64,000 nucleotides of DNA, taken from Aquimarina amphilecti (lineage in GTDB: Bacteria > Bacteroidota > Bacteroidia > Flavobacteriales > Flavobacteriaceae). Below are positions 23,641 to 32,899 of the stretch, one piece after another (the first letter of the stretch is position 1; every line of letters starts with the position of its first letter). Made by a program: the position numbers and the translations under genes. A model generated the notes under the pieces. It was not told the DNA's origin. It worked only from the letters and a program-made list of their open reading frames with translations, and did not search any database. Where the stretch lies: the NCBI RefSeq assembly GCF_900109375.1, contig NZ_FOAB01000004.1:434001-498000 (forward strand). The letters are read 5' to 3'.

Positions 23641-25281
23641 ATGAAACGTAGAGATTTTATTCAATACACAGGATTAGGAGCAGGTGCTTTAATGATGCCT
23701 TCACTACTTCTGGGAAATGATATTCCCGCAGAAGCACTGCTTAATCCGGGAATGGATATAGCCATTAAAAAACGAATGGCTGATGTAGCGCTCAATACTG
23801 CAAAATCATTGGGAGCAACATATGCCGATGCCAGAATCGGTAGGTATTTAAACCAATATGTATTTACTCGAGAAGATAAAGTACAAAACGTGGTTAATAC
23901 AGAATCATTTGGTATCGGAATTCGAGTAATTGTTAATGGTACTTGGGGATTCGCATCTACCAATAGTGTTACCGAAGACGGAATTAAGAAAGCTACAGAT
24001 CAAGCAGTAGCAATTGCAAAAGCAAATTCCAAATTTCAAAAAGAAGAAGTAAAGCTGGCTCCTGTAAAATCGCATGGAGAAGTATCTTGGAAAACTCCTA
24101 TTAAAAAGGATTTTAAAGATGTACCAGTTTCCGAAAAAGTAGACTTATTACTATCGGCAAATGCAGCAGCATTAGAGAACGGAGCTAATTATGTGAATTC
24201 TGGACTCTTTATGGTAAATGAGCAGAAATATTTTGCATCTACCGATGGATCATATATTGATCAGGATGTACATCGTATCTGGCCAACATTTACAGTTACC
24301 GCAATTGATAAAGGTACTGGTAAATTTAAATCACGCCAAGCAATGAGTGCTCCGATGGGAATGGGGTATGAGTATATGGATGGATTAGCTTCAGAAAAGC
24401 TAAAAGGCCCTGAAGGGCTCAATCTATATCGTGGAAGTTATGATATCATAGAAGATGCTACTATAGCTGCTAAGCAAGCGAAGCAAAGATTAACTGCTAA
24501 ATCTGTTGAAGCTGGTAAATACGATTTAGTATTAGAACCAAATCATTTAGGTTTAACAATTCACGAATCTGTAGGACATCCATTAGAATTGGATAGAGTT
24601 TTAGGATATGAAGCTAATTATGCAGGAACAAGTTTTGCTACCTTAGATAAATGGAAGACTAAAAACTTTAAATACGGTAGTGATATTGTAAACCTTGTGG
24701 CAGATAAAACCCAAGTAGGTTCCTTAGGAGCTGTAGGGTATGATGATGAAGGAGTAAAAACAAAGAAATGGGACTTAGTGCGTAATGGTGTATTAACCAA
24801 TTACCAAGCAATACGTGATCAGGTTCACATGATAGATCAAAAAGAATCTCATGGATGTTGTTATTCTCAGAGTTGGAATGATGTACAATTCCAGCGTATG
24901 CCTAATGTTTCCTTAGAACCAGGAAAAGAGAAGTATTCTATAGATGATATGATCAAAGACGTAGAAAAAGGGATCTACATAGCAGGTAGAGGTTCTTATT
25001 CTATAGATCAACAACGATATAATTTCCAATTTGGTGGAACTGTATTTTTTGAAATCAAAAATGGAAAAATTGTAGGTATGCTAGATGATGTAGCGTATCA
25101 ATCTAATACACAAGAGTTCTGGAATTCTTGTGCTAAGATATGTGACAAAGATGATTACCGAATGTTCGGATCATTCTTTGATGGTAAAGGACAGCCTTCG
25201 CAAGTAAGTGCTGTATCTCATGGAAGTTCTACCACACGTTTTAATGGTGTGAATGTGATCAACACAGGTAGAAAAATTTAA
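23641..25281 (+). CDS. tldD: TldD-like zinc metalloprotease, exported form (Tat-type leader)
   Basis: A 546-residue member of the TldD/PmbA family. It starts MKRRDFIQYTGLGAGALMM, a twin-arginine-like signal, whereas the E. coli homologue is cytoplasmic. The metalloprotease motif HESVGH is at 308-313 (TIHESVGHPLELD), with the conserved downstream GCCYSQSWN-type and GRGSYSIDQQRYNFQFGG segments. TldD supplies the zinc site of a TldD-TldE heterodimer that degrades unfolded or specific peptides (microcin B17 precursor, CcdA in E. coli). The next gene at 31 nt encodes the TldE partner, which lacks a signal. If the complex is exported, the partner would have to be carried along. A candidate structured RNA lies upstream. 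Confidence 0.9.
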   Translation: MKRRDFIQYTGLGAGALMMPSLLLGNDIPAEALLNPGMDIAIKKRMADVALNTAKSLGATYADARIGRYLNQYVFTREDKVQNVVNTESFGIGIRVIVNGTWGFASTNSVTEDGIKKATDQAVAIAKANSKFQKEEVKLAPVKSHGEVSWKTPIKKDFKDVPVSEKVDLLLSANAAALENGANYVNSGLFMVNEQKYFASTDGSYIDQDVHRIWPTFTVTAIDKGTGKFKSRQAMSAPMGMGYEYMDGLASEKLKGPEGLNLYRGSYDIIEDATIAAKQAKQRLTAKSVEAGKYDLVLEPNHLGLTIHESVGHPLELDRVLGYEANYAGTSFATLDKWKTKNFKYGSDIVNLVADKTQVGSLGAVGYDDEGVKTKKWDLVRNGVLTNYQAIRDQVHMIDQKESHGCCYSQSWNDVQFQRMPNVSLEPGKEKYSIDDMIKDVEKGIYIAGRGSYSIDQQRYNFQFGGTVFFEIKNGKIVGMLDDVAYQSNTQEFWNSCAKICDKDDYRMFGSFFDGKGQPSQVSAVSHGSSTTRFNGVNVINTGRKI

Positions 25282-25312
25282 ATCACAGTCTTATTTACAA
25301 ATAAAAAATATC

Positions 25313-26629
25313 ATGGCAATATATTCTAAAGAAGAAGCAAAGCAGATTATGGAAAAGGCATTGAGCTTTTCTACTGCAGATGCTTGTGAAGTAAATTTAA
25401 GCGGAAGCGAAAGTGGTAATATCCGTTATGCTAGAAATACAGTGTCTACAGCAGGACACAGATCGAATCAAACCTTGGTTGTACAATCTAATTTTGGAAA
25501 AAAATCGGGTACTGCTACGATTGATGAATTTGATGATGAGTCATTAAAAAAAGTGGTAAAAAGAGCTGAAGAACTGGCAAAACTCTCTCCAGAGAATCCA
25601 GAATTCATGGCCCCACTGGGACCACAGACATACGATAAATCGATTACATATAAAGAAGCCACAGCAAAGGTATCACCAGAATATCGTGCAGAAGTTGCTA
25701 ATAGCAGTATCGAACCAGCTGCTGCTAAGGATGTTACTGCGGCGGGGTTCTTTAATGACTCGGCAGGTTTTAGCGCAATGATGAACTCTAGTGGTTTGTT
25801 CGCATACAACCAATTTACTGATGCTAGTTTTACAGTAACTATGCGTAGTAATGACGGTACTGGATCTGGTTGGGTGACAAGAGATTACAATGATATTTCT
25901 AAGTTTGATGCGGTAGAAGCCTCAAACGTAGCGATCAACAAAGCTGTAATGTCTAAGGAAGCCAAGGCAATAGAGCCAGGAAAATATACGGTTATTTTAG
26001 AGCCAGCAGCTTCAGTTGGTCTTTTAGGTAATATGGCATTTGCATTTAATGCACGTACCGCAGATGAAGGACGTAGTTTTATGTCTAAAGAAGGTGGAGG
26101 AACCAAAATGGGAGAAAAGATCGTAGATGAGCGAGTGAATATTTGGTCAGATCCGTTAAATCCAGAAGTGCCTACAGGAACTTGGAACGGTTCAGGACAA
26201 CCACTAAAAAAGACGAGTTGGATAGAAAATGGAGCAGTAAAAAACTTAGCGTATAGTCGTTATTGGGCAGAGAAAAAAGGAGTAGATCCTGTTCCTTTTC
26301 CTAACGGATTTATTATGCAGGGCGGTGATGCTTCATTAGAAGATCTTATCAAAGGAACTAAGAAAGGTATTTTAGTTACACGATTATGGTATATCAGAAC
26401 TGTAGATCCACAAACATTATTATACACAGGACTAACCAGAGATGGAACTTTTTATATAGAAAACGGAAAGATTAAATATCCAGTTAAGAATTTCAGATTT
26501 AACGAGAGTCCAATCATTATGCTAAATAACCTAGAAACTCTAGGGAAGCAGGTTAGGATTGACGGAAATCTGGTGCCTTATATGAAGATACGAGACTTTA
26601 CCTTTACCAGTCTTTCTGATGCAGTATAA
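25313..26629 (+). CDS. TldE/PmbA-like subunit
   Basis: A 438-residue TldD/PmbA-family protein. It aligns with the partner in the N-terminal domain (LSGSESGNIRYARNTVSTAGHRSNQTLVV) and the C-terminal region (FPNGFIMQGGDASLEDLIKGTKKGILVTRLWYIR), but it has no HExxxH. It is therefore the catalytically silent TldE half that builds the peptide-accepting chamber. No signal peptide is present, unlike the preceding exported TldD. It is the second gene of a two-gene operon. A 16-bp hairpin follows the stop codon by about 40 nt, before the next operon. Confidence 0.88.
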   Translation: MAIYSKEEAKQIMEKALSFSTADACEVNLSGSESGNIRYARNTVSTAGHRSNQTLVVQSNFGKKSGTATIDEFDDESLKKVVKRAEELAKLSPENPEFMAPLGPQTYDKSITYKEATAKVSPEYRAEVANSSIEPAAAKDVTAAGFFNDSAGFSAMMNSSGLFAYNQFTDASFTVTMRSNDGTGSGWVTRDYNDISKFDAVEASNVAINKAVMSKEAKAIEPGKYTVILEPAASVGLLGNMAFAFNARTADEGRSFMSKEGGGTKMGEKIVDERVNIWSDPLNPEVPTGTWNGSGQPLKKTSWIENGAVKNLAYSRYWAEKKGVDPVPFPNGFIMQGGDASLEDLIKGTKKGILVTRLWYIRTVDPQTLLYTGLTRDGTFYIENGKIKYPVKNFRFNESPIIMLNNLETLGKQVRIDGNLVPYMKIRDFTFTSLSDAV

Positions 26630-26671
26630 TCTTATAAGTACTGTCTTAACTAAAAATTAGAAACTATCAGA

Positions 26672-26725
26672 TAGAGCGTAGTTAAAATGTATAGTGTAAA
26701 TCACATATTTTTTAATTGCGCTCTA
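26672..26725 (+). terminator. 16-bp imperfect hairpin after tldE
   Basis: TAGAGCGTAGTTAAAA (26672-26687) pairs with TTTTAATTGCGCTCTA (26710-26725), 16 bp including two G-U pairs, with a 22-nt loop. It sits between the TldE stop (26629) and the DUF4159 start (26787). No T-run follows, so it may be an RNA-stabilising or attenuator hairpin and not a classic terminator. Confidence 0.45.
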
Positions 26726-26786
26726 ATGGTAGTAATTGATTTAAGAGAATCCTAATTAACTTTAATTTTAGATCATTTAGTATTTA

Positions 26787-27449
26787 ATGATCTATATTGT
26801 TTCGTTAGTATACCTAGTTAATTTCATATTGAGCAATAAATTTTTCTTTACACGATTACAATACGAATCAGGAGATTGGGATGTAGACCAAAGGATGCCT
26901 TCTAACCTGTTAAATTCTCTTGTGGAGTATACTACATTAAAGGTAGATACTCAGGAGAAGATTATTTCATTAAGTAGTGATGAAATTTTCAAAAGCCCAT
27001 TTTGTTATATTTCTGGTCATAAGTTAGTACAGTTCACTAAAAAGGAAAGAGAAAACTTTAAGAAGTATGTAAACAATGGTGGTTTTGTTTTTGCAGATGA
27101 TTGTAATCACGATATCGATGGGTTATTCTCTAAATCTTTTGTTCGGCAGATGGGGGATATTTTCGGTCCGCAAGCGTTAAAAAAGATACCGAATGATCAC
27201 GAAATTTATAAGGTATTTTTTGAGTTTGAGGATGGACCGCCCACTACATCTCAGGAATTAAATGGTTGGGGAGATGATATCGTACATGATTATTTAAAAG
27301 CAATAGTGATTAATGGTAGGATAGGGGTTTTATTCAGTAACAAGGATTATGGTTGCGAATGGGATTATGATTTTAGGAATAAACGGTGGTATAAAATAGA
27401 TAATACCCGATTTGGTGTTAATATCGTGATGTATGCATTAACATCATAA
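26787..27449 (+). CDS. DUF4159 domain protein
   Basis: A 220-residue protein with a short hydrophobic N-terminus (residues 1-17) and then the DUF4159 core: FFFTRLQYESGDWDVDQRMPSN, FVFADDCNHDID, and a C-terminal FGVNIVMYALT. DUF4159 proteins are typical companions of MoxR/DUF58/BatA genes in Bacteroidota and related phyla, and may adopt a glutamine-amidotransferase-like fold. It is the first gene of a six-gene plus-strand operon; MoxR follows after 14 nt. The biochemical role is unknown. The short N-terminal helix suggests membrane attachment. Confidence 0.82.
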   Translation: MIYIVSLVYLVNFILSNKFFFTRLQYESGDWDVDQRMPSNLLNSLVEYTTLKVDTQEKIISLSSDEIFKSPFCYISGHKLVQFTKKERENFKKYVNNGGFVFADDCNHDIDGLFSKSFVRQMGDIFGPQALKKIPNDHEIYKVFFEFEDGPPTTSQELNGWGDDIVHDYLKAIVINGRIGVLFSNKDYGCEWDYDFRNKRWYKIDNTRFGVNIVMYALTS

Positions 27450-27463
27450 AAGATAGTATTCAT

Positions 27464-28465
27464 ATGGATAAAGAGTTAGTAGATATAGAACAAGAAGTAC
27501 ATATTCTTACCGAAAAACTTCAGAAGTTAAGAAAGGAAATAGGGAAGGTCATTACAGGCCAAGAAGAAACTATAGAACAACTATTAATTACCTTTCTTGC
27601 AGGCGGCCATGCGCTATTAGAAGGCGTTCCTGGTTTGGCAAAAACCTTAATGATAAGAACATTGGCACAAGCTATAGACTTAAACTTTAAGAGAATTCAG
27701 TTTACTCCTGATTTAATGCCGTCTGATATTATTGGTACAGAGATACTGGAAGAAGATTATAGCACAGGAAAGAAATTTTTTAAATTTAATAAAGGACCTA
27801 TTTTTTCTAATATCATATTGGCGGATGAGATCAATCGTACACCACCAAAAACACAAGCGGCTTTGTTAGAAGCAATGCAAGAGTTTGAAGTAACCTATTC
27901 TGGAAAAACATATGAATTAGACAAACCATTTTTTATTCTTGCTACGCAAAATCCAATAGAACAATCAGGAACATTTTCACTGCCAGAGGCACAACAAGAT
28001 CGGTTTTTATTGTACATAAAAATTGGATACCCTACGGAGTCAGACGAAACAACAATTCTAAAAAATACGACAGGTGCAAAAAATGAAACCTTGAATAAAG
28101 TGATTTCGGGAGATGATATTATTAGATTACAGCATCTGGTTAGAGAAGTCCCTATAAGTGATGATCTGATTTCTTTTGTGAGTAAAATTATAAGAGCTAC
28201 CAGACCAGAAACAACAAGGAATTCTTATGTAAAGGAATGGGTCAATTGGGGAGCAGGACCACGTGCTGGTCAAGCAATGATATTAACGGCTAAGGCAAGA
28301 GCATTAGCACAAGGAAGATTATCAGTGACTTTAGAGGATCTTAAACACGTGGCTATTCCTGTTTTAAGACATAGAGTTATCGTTAATTTTAGAGCAGAAT
28401 CAGAAGGGATTACTTCTGATAATGTAACACATCATCTATTAGAAGATATAAAAGTAGGAGCTTAG
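27464..28465 (+). CDS. MoxR-family AAA+ ATPase
   Basis: A 333-residue AAA+ protein. Walker A is LLEGVPGLAKT at about 51-61, Walker B is IILADEINR at about 117-125, and sensor 1 is TQNPIEQSGTFSLPEAQQDRF, the MoxR signature, at about 160-180. The C-terminal lid segment (GAGPRAGQAMILTAKARAL) is also typical. MoxR ATPases act with DUF58/VWA proteins as chaperones for metalloenzyme or envelope-complex assembly. It lies between DUF4159 (14 nt) and DUF58 (12 nt), so the module is contiguous. It is cytoplasmic and presumably recruits substrate through the DUF58 and BatA-like membrane proteins. Confidence 0.93.
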   Translation: MDKELVDIEQEVHILTEKLQKLRKEIGKVITGQEETIEQLLITFLAGGHALLEGVPGLAKTLMIRTLAQAIDLNFKRIQFTPDLMPSDIIGTEILEEDYSTGKKFFKFNKGPIFSNIILADEINRTPPKTQAALLEAMQEFEVTYSGKTYELDKPFFILATQNPIEQSGTFSLPEAQQDRFLLYIKIGYPTESDETTILKNTTGAKNETLNKVISGDDIIRLQHLVREVPISDDLISFVSKIIRATRPETTRNSYVKEWVNWGAGPRAGQAMILTAKARALAQGRLSVTLEDLKHVAIPVLRHRVIVNFRAESEGITSDNVTHHLLEDIKVGA

Positions 28466-28477
28466 AAAAAGAAGCGC

Positions 28478-29374
28478 GTGAGACAGGACTATCATCAATT
28501 ATTAAAACCAGAACTTATTAAAAGCGTTTCTGGCTTATCGCTAATCGCGCGAGTATTAGTTGATGGGTATTTGTCTGGATTAAACAATAGCCGTAATGTA
28601 GGTTCGGGAATGGAGTTTACTCAATTTCGTAATTATGAACCAGGTGATGATCTAAGATTGCTGGATTGGAAAATGCTGGCCAGATCAGGACGGTATTATA
28701 TCAAGCAATCAGAGGTAGAAACCAATATTTCTATAAAATTTATTTTGGATGCCAGTAATTCTATGCTACATAAAGAGCAGGAACTTTCTAAAATGGATTA
28801 TGCCAGAGTATTAGTAGCTTCATTAGGATATTTATCTCAGAAACAAGGTGATGCTATTGGGTTGTTTGGGTTAAATGAAGATCGCTTATATGATTTATAT
28901 CCTAAAATCCAGAAACAGCATTACAATCGTTTTTTATTAGAACTGGCCAATATAGAGAATAAAGGCAAGTGGCCAGTAAATCCAAATGCATCAAAAAGCT
29001 TACATGACCGCAATCATAAAGAACTCATTTTTTTTATAACAGATTTATACGAGCATAATGAAGAGTTAACTTCTTTTATAAAACGATTAAAAACCCCTAG
29101 AAACGAGGTGGTTGTATTACATCTTATGGGAAATAATGAATTAGAGTTTTCTTATAAAGGAACTGTAACATTTGAGGATTTAGAGACAGGAGCAAAGCTA
29201 AAAATAGATACGAAGACCGCTAAAAAAGAATACTTAAAGGCTTTAGAGGCCATGATCAGTACGACAAAAGATACTTTATTGATGAACGATATTAGTTATC
29301 ACATGTTCAAATTAAATGATCATATCGGAGAGACGTTACAAGTGTTCCTTAAAAAACGAAATAAACTAATCTGA
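28478..29374 (+). CDS. DUF58 (VWA-like) domain protein
   Basis: A 298-residue soluble protein with a GTG start 12 nt after the MoxR stop. The DUF58 hallmark is FTQFRNYEPGDDLRLLDWKMLARSG near residues 47-70. A VWA-like MIDAS start is KFILDASNSMLHK (Asp-x-Ser-x-Ser) around 88-100, and a downstream HKELIFFITDLYEH is consistent with the VWA fold. DUF58 proteins partner with MoxR, binding metal through the MIDAS-like site. The next gene begins 1 nt after the stop, so it is co-translated. Its role is as adaptor or assembly factor in the MoxR complex; the client is not evident. Confidence 0.9.
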   Translation: MRQDYHQLLKPELIKSVSGLSLIARVLVDGYLSGLNNSRNVGSGMEFTQFRNYEPGDDLRLLDWKMLARSGRYYIKQSEVETNISIKFILDASNSMLHKEQELSKMDYARVLVASLGYLSQKQGDAIGLFGLNEDRLYDLYPKIQKQHYNRFLLELANIENKGKWPVNPNASKSLHDRNHKELIFFITDLYEHNEELTSFIKRLKTPRNEVVVLHLMGNNELEFSYKGTVTFEDLETGAKLKIDTKTAKKEYLKALEAMISTTKDTLLMNDISYHMFKLNDHIGETLQVFLKKRNKLI

Positions 29375-29375
29375 T

Positions 29376-30674
29376 ATGTCCTTCTTATATCCTACATATT
29401 TATGGGCATTATTAGGACTCTTGGTACCTTTGGCCATACACCTTTGGAGTAAAAAAGAAGGAAAAACAATAAAAGTAGGTAGTACTAAATTATTAAGCGA
29501 ATCAGACTCTAAACAATCCAGAAGCATCCAATTGAATGAATTATTACTACTAATTCTTAGAATGATATTAATAGCAATGTTAGTTTTCCTAATTGCTGGA
29601 TTTCAAATTAAGAAAGGAGCGAGTTCGACTCCAATAACATATATCATAGAACCTACGTTGGTACAAGATCAGAGGATACAAACCATTGTAGATACTCTAG
29701 AAAGTGGAGCATCGCTGCGACTCTTACAGACCGGTTTTCCTGAGTTGGATAAAGATGAGTTTGATTTTAAAAATGACGAAACACCTAACTATTGGCAATT
29801 AGCAAAAGAAATGGAAACATTGCGTTCCGATAGTATTGTTGTTTTTACAAGCGCAAAGATAACTGGGTTAAAAGGAGCTCGACCAACGATTTCTAAAAAT
29901 AGTACTTGGATCGCATTGGATAGTAACGAACCTGTAGAAAGAGTTCTCAGCGTAACTAAAATAAAAGATACAGTAGAAATACTCTCAATTACAAGTGATC
30001 AAAATGTAGCATCTTTTAGTAAAGAAAGAGTAGCGAAGAATAGCAATACACTCGGGTATACTAGAACAAATGATAGTTTAGTCTTTTCGGCTAAAGGAAA
30101 AGAACAAACGGTAGCACTTACAGCGGAACGAACAGCGAAGGTGATGTTGGTGTATACAGATAGTCTAAAAACTCAAAAAAAATATATTGAGGCATCGCTA
30201 AATACAATATCAAAATATCTAAAGAGAACTATAGATATCGAAATACGAACAGCAACAGAAGACATAGCGTATTCAGAATATGATTTGGTAGTTTGGTTAT
30301 CTACAGCGAGTGCTCCTAATACGACAACAAAATTATTGGTGTATCGTCCAGATACATTTGCTAATACTATTATTGAAGCAGGGACTTCGAGTACCATTTT
30401 TTACCTTACAGAACCGTTGAATAGAGAGAATAGTATTGATAAACACCTTTCAGAACAACTTTTGCAATTGTTTGATTTTTATAAAGAAGAAAAATTAGAT
30501 ATCGGTAACTATGATATGCGAAGTATTGATATATCAGAATTTGAACCCATAACTTCGGTGAGTGCAGGAGATAAAAAACAGTTTGAATTGTTAGATATTT
30601 CTAAATGGTTGTGGTTATTAGTAGCAATTGGATTGATAGCAGAACGAAGTATCGCAAAATATAGAAAACAATAG
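29376..30674 (+). CDS. BatA-type N-terminal membrane protein
   Basis: A 432-residue protein starting MSFLYPTYLWALLGLLVPLAIHLWSKKEGK, the BatA N-terminal signature (two helices near the N-terminus: about 4-22 and 55-75). A long, mostly periplasmic or soluble domain follows (beta-rich with many Thr/Ser), and a last hydrophobic segment (WLWLLVAIGLIAERS) lies near the C-terminus. No VWA MIDAS is seen. Stop and next start overlap (TAGTG), so it is translationally coupled to the DUF4175-like gene. It is probably the inner-membrane anchor of the MoxR/DUF58 module. Confidence 0.82.
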   Translation: MSFLYPTYLWALLGLLVPLAIHLWSKKEGKTIKVGSTKLLSESDSKQSRSIQLNELLLLILRMILIAMLVFLIAGFQIKKGASSTPITYIIEPTLVQDQRIQTIVDTLESGASLRLLQTGFPELDKDEFDFKNDETPNYWQLAKEMETLRSDSIVVFTSAKITGLKGARPTISKNSTWIALDSNEPVERVLSVTKIKDTVEILSITSDQNVASFSKERVAKNSNTLGYTRTNDSLVFSAKGKEQTVALTAERTAKVMLVYTDSLKTQKKYIEASLNTISKYLKRTIDIEIRTATEDIAYSEYDLVVWLSTASAPNTTTKLLVYRPDTFANTIIEAGTSSTIFYLTEPLNRENSIDKHLSEQLLQLFDFYKEEKLDIGNYDMRSIDISEFEPITSVSAGDKKQFELLDISKWLWLLVAIGLIAERSIAKYRKQ

Positions 30675-32899
30675 TGAGATCAGGATATAATATATTAGTT
30701 GGATTTAGACAGCGATGGCAACTGATGCTTTGGTTAGAAGTGGTCTTATATGCCGCAGGTCCTGCAATTCTTGTATATGTTGTCTCTTCTAGTGTTTTAT
30801 GGACTGTGATTGCGCTACTTGTGGTAGTAAGTATTGCTGCAATGATCATAAAACCATGGAAACAGAGTTTAGAAAAAATAGCCAGTTATATCGATCTACA
30901 TTTAGAAGATACAGAATATAGTACGAGTCTGCTATTAGCATCAGAAGAACATTTATCTGGTTTAGCCAGAATACAGCAACACAGAATACAGGATGTATTG
31001 ATCACAAAGCTAAAAACCATAAAACCTCCGCATCATTTGATTAGAGGAATTGTATTGGTAAGTGTATGTGTGTTGATCGGTTTTGTGTTACACAAATTTG
31101 ATCTATTTGGAGCAATACAAAAATCTCAGCAGCCAAAGATTACTCCAGAAACCATTGTTTTTACACCTACAGATTCTACGGAAGTATCAACAGCACCGCC
31201 AAAAATTCTAAAACAAGAACTACTTATTACATATCCACGATATACACAACTTCCTGCTGCCAAAACAACCACAATGGATATCAAAGCGGTAGAAGGATCG
31301 CGCATATCTTGGCAGATAGAGTTTGATAAAGAGATTAAAGAAGTGACTATAGAAAGTGCAGACAATAGGTATGCTATGAAACAGATCGATGGAGCATATA
31401 GGGGGAACACTATACTTAGCACTTCTGGATTTTATAATTTTAAGTTTACAGATCGCCAAAACAACTCGTATGTGTCGGATTTGTATGCTATCGAAGTGAC
31501 AAAAGATAAGAGTCCTACTGTGGCCATTAAAGGAATAAAACAATTTACTTCTTTTGATTATGAGCAATCTAAAAAAGTATCCTTTATCACAGAAATCAAA
31601 GATGATTATGGGATTGAAGATGCCTATATTATTGCTACCGTGAGCAAAGGTTCTGGCGAATCGGTAAAGTTTAGAGAAGAGAAACTCAATTTTAGCAACG
31701 TAACTACAGGAAATAAAAACCTAAACCTCTCCAAAAGGATTGATCTGGATCAGATGAATATGGAACCAGGTGATGAGCTGTATTTTTATGTAGAAGCTTT
31801 GGATCGCAAAAGACCTAAAGCCAATATTGCCAGAAGCGAAACCTTTTTTGCAGTAATTAAGGATACGGTTTCCGATACTTTTGCGGTAGAAGGAACGATG
31901 GGAGTAGACCTGATGCCAGATTATTTTAGGAGTCAGCGACAATTGATTATAGATACCGAAAAACTTCTTAAGGACAAATCTAAAATGACGACCCAAGAGT
32001 ATAAATCCAGAAGTAACGAATTAGGCTTTGATCAGAAAGTATTGCGTCTTAAGTATGCAGAATTTATGGGGGGCGAAACAGAGTCAGAAGGTATGACAGA
32101 AGGTGATGAACATGATGATGAGCACGAGCACGAAGAAGAACATGGTCATGAAGAAGGACACGAGGAAGAAGATCCATTAGCAAAATACACCCATAAACAC
32201 GATAGTCATAACGAACATAATCTGGTAGAGGAAAAAGAAAAAAAGGAAGATCCTCTAGAAGAATATTTACATAATCATGATGATCCAGAAGAGTCTACAC
32301 TCTTTACACAATCACTAAAGAGCAAGTTACGCCAAGCACTGAATGAAATGTGGGATGCAGAATTATATTTACGATTATACACACCAGAAAAATCATTGCC
32401 TTATCAGAACAGAGCGCTAAAACTAATCCAGGATATTAAAAATAGCGCGCGTATTTATGTACATCGCATCGGTTTTGATCCGCCACCCATCAAAGAAGAT
32501 AAACGATTGACGGGCGAAACTGATAAGGTAGCTGGGTATAGAAAAACAGAAGAACTAGAACAAGAAGATCTGTATCCCGCAATACGTGAATCGATCGCTA
32601 GATTAGAAGCACTCATTTCAGAAAAAACGGGGATTACAGAGGATGATAAAAAACTTTTTGGCAAAGCCGGAAATGAGCTAGCCATAAAAGCGATAGAAGA
32701 TCCAGGAAAATACCTAGAAACATTACAACAGCTAAAATGGATTTCTGAAGATGTAACAGTCCCACAAGAAGCATTGATTGCATTGCAAAAAGGACTATTT
32801 ATGGCACTACCAGCAGTATCACCAAATCCTGTAAAAACAGCACAGCAATCGAGCGAAATAAATGATTTATTAGTAAAAGAGTTAGAAATTCATGATTGA
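30674..32899 (+). CDS. DUF4175-like large membrane protein with His/Glu-rich segment
   Basis: A 741-residue protein starting at GTG, overlapping the previous stop by 1 nt. It has two hydrophobic segments at about 18-55 and one at 118-138. A long, mainly soluble, beta-then-alpha region follows (DFKFTDRQNNSYVSDLYAIEV; ELYFYVEALDRKRP). An acidic-His stretch (about 480-545, HDDEHEHEEEHGHEEGHEEE and a second DPLEEYLHNHDDPEES) has two related halves, DPLAKYTHKHD and DPLEEYLHNHD, and could bind metal. It resembles DUF4175 proteins found beside MoxR/BatA operons in Bacteroidota. Function is unknown. It overlaps the next gene by 8 nt. Confidence 0.75.
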   Translation: MRSGYNILVGFRQRWQLMLWLEVVLYAAGPAILVYVVSSSVLWTVIALLVVVSIAAMIIKPWKQSLEKIASYIDLHLEDTEYSTSLLLASEEHLSGLARIQQHRIQDVLITKLKTIKPPHHLIRGIVLVSVCVLIGFVLHKFDLFGAIQKSQQPKITPETIVFTPTDSTEVSTAPPKILKQELLITYPRYTQLPAAKTTTMDIKAVEGSRISWQIEFDKEIKEVTIESADNRYAMKQIDGAYRGNTILSTSGFYNFKFTDRQNNSYVSDLYAIEVTKDKSPTVAIKGIKQFTSFDYEQSKKVSFITEIKDDYGIEDAYIIATVSKGSGESVKFREEKLNFSNVTTGNKNLNLSKRIDLDQMNMEPGDELYFYVEALDRKRPKANIARSETFFAVIKDTVSDTFAVEGTMGVDLMPDYFRSQRQLIIDTEKLLKDKSKMTTQEYKSRSNELGFDQKVLRLKYAEFMGGETESEGMTEGDEHDDEHEHEEEHGHEEGHEEEDPLAKYTHKHDSHNEHNLVEEKEKKEDPLEEYLHNHDDPEESTLFTQSLKSKLRQALNEMWDAELYLRLYTPEKSLPYQNRALKLIQDIKNSARIYVHRIGFDPPPIKEDKRLTGETDKVAGYRKTEELEQEDLYPAIRESIARLEALISEKTGITEDDKKLFGKAGNELAIKAIEDPGKYLETLQQLKWISEDVTVPQEALIALQKGLFMALPAVSPNPVKTAQQSSEINDLLVKELEIHD

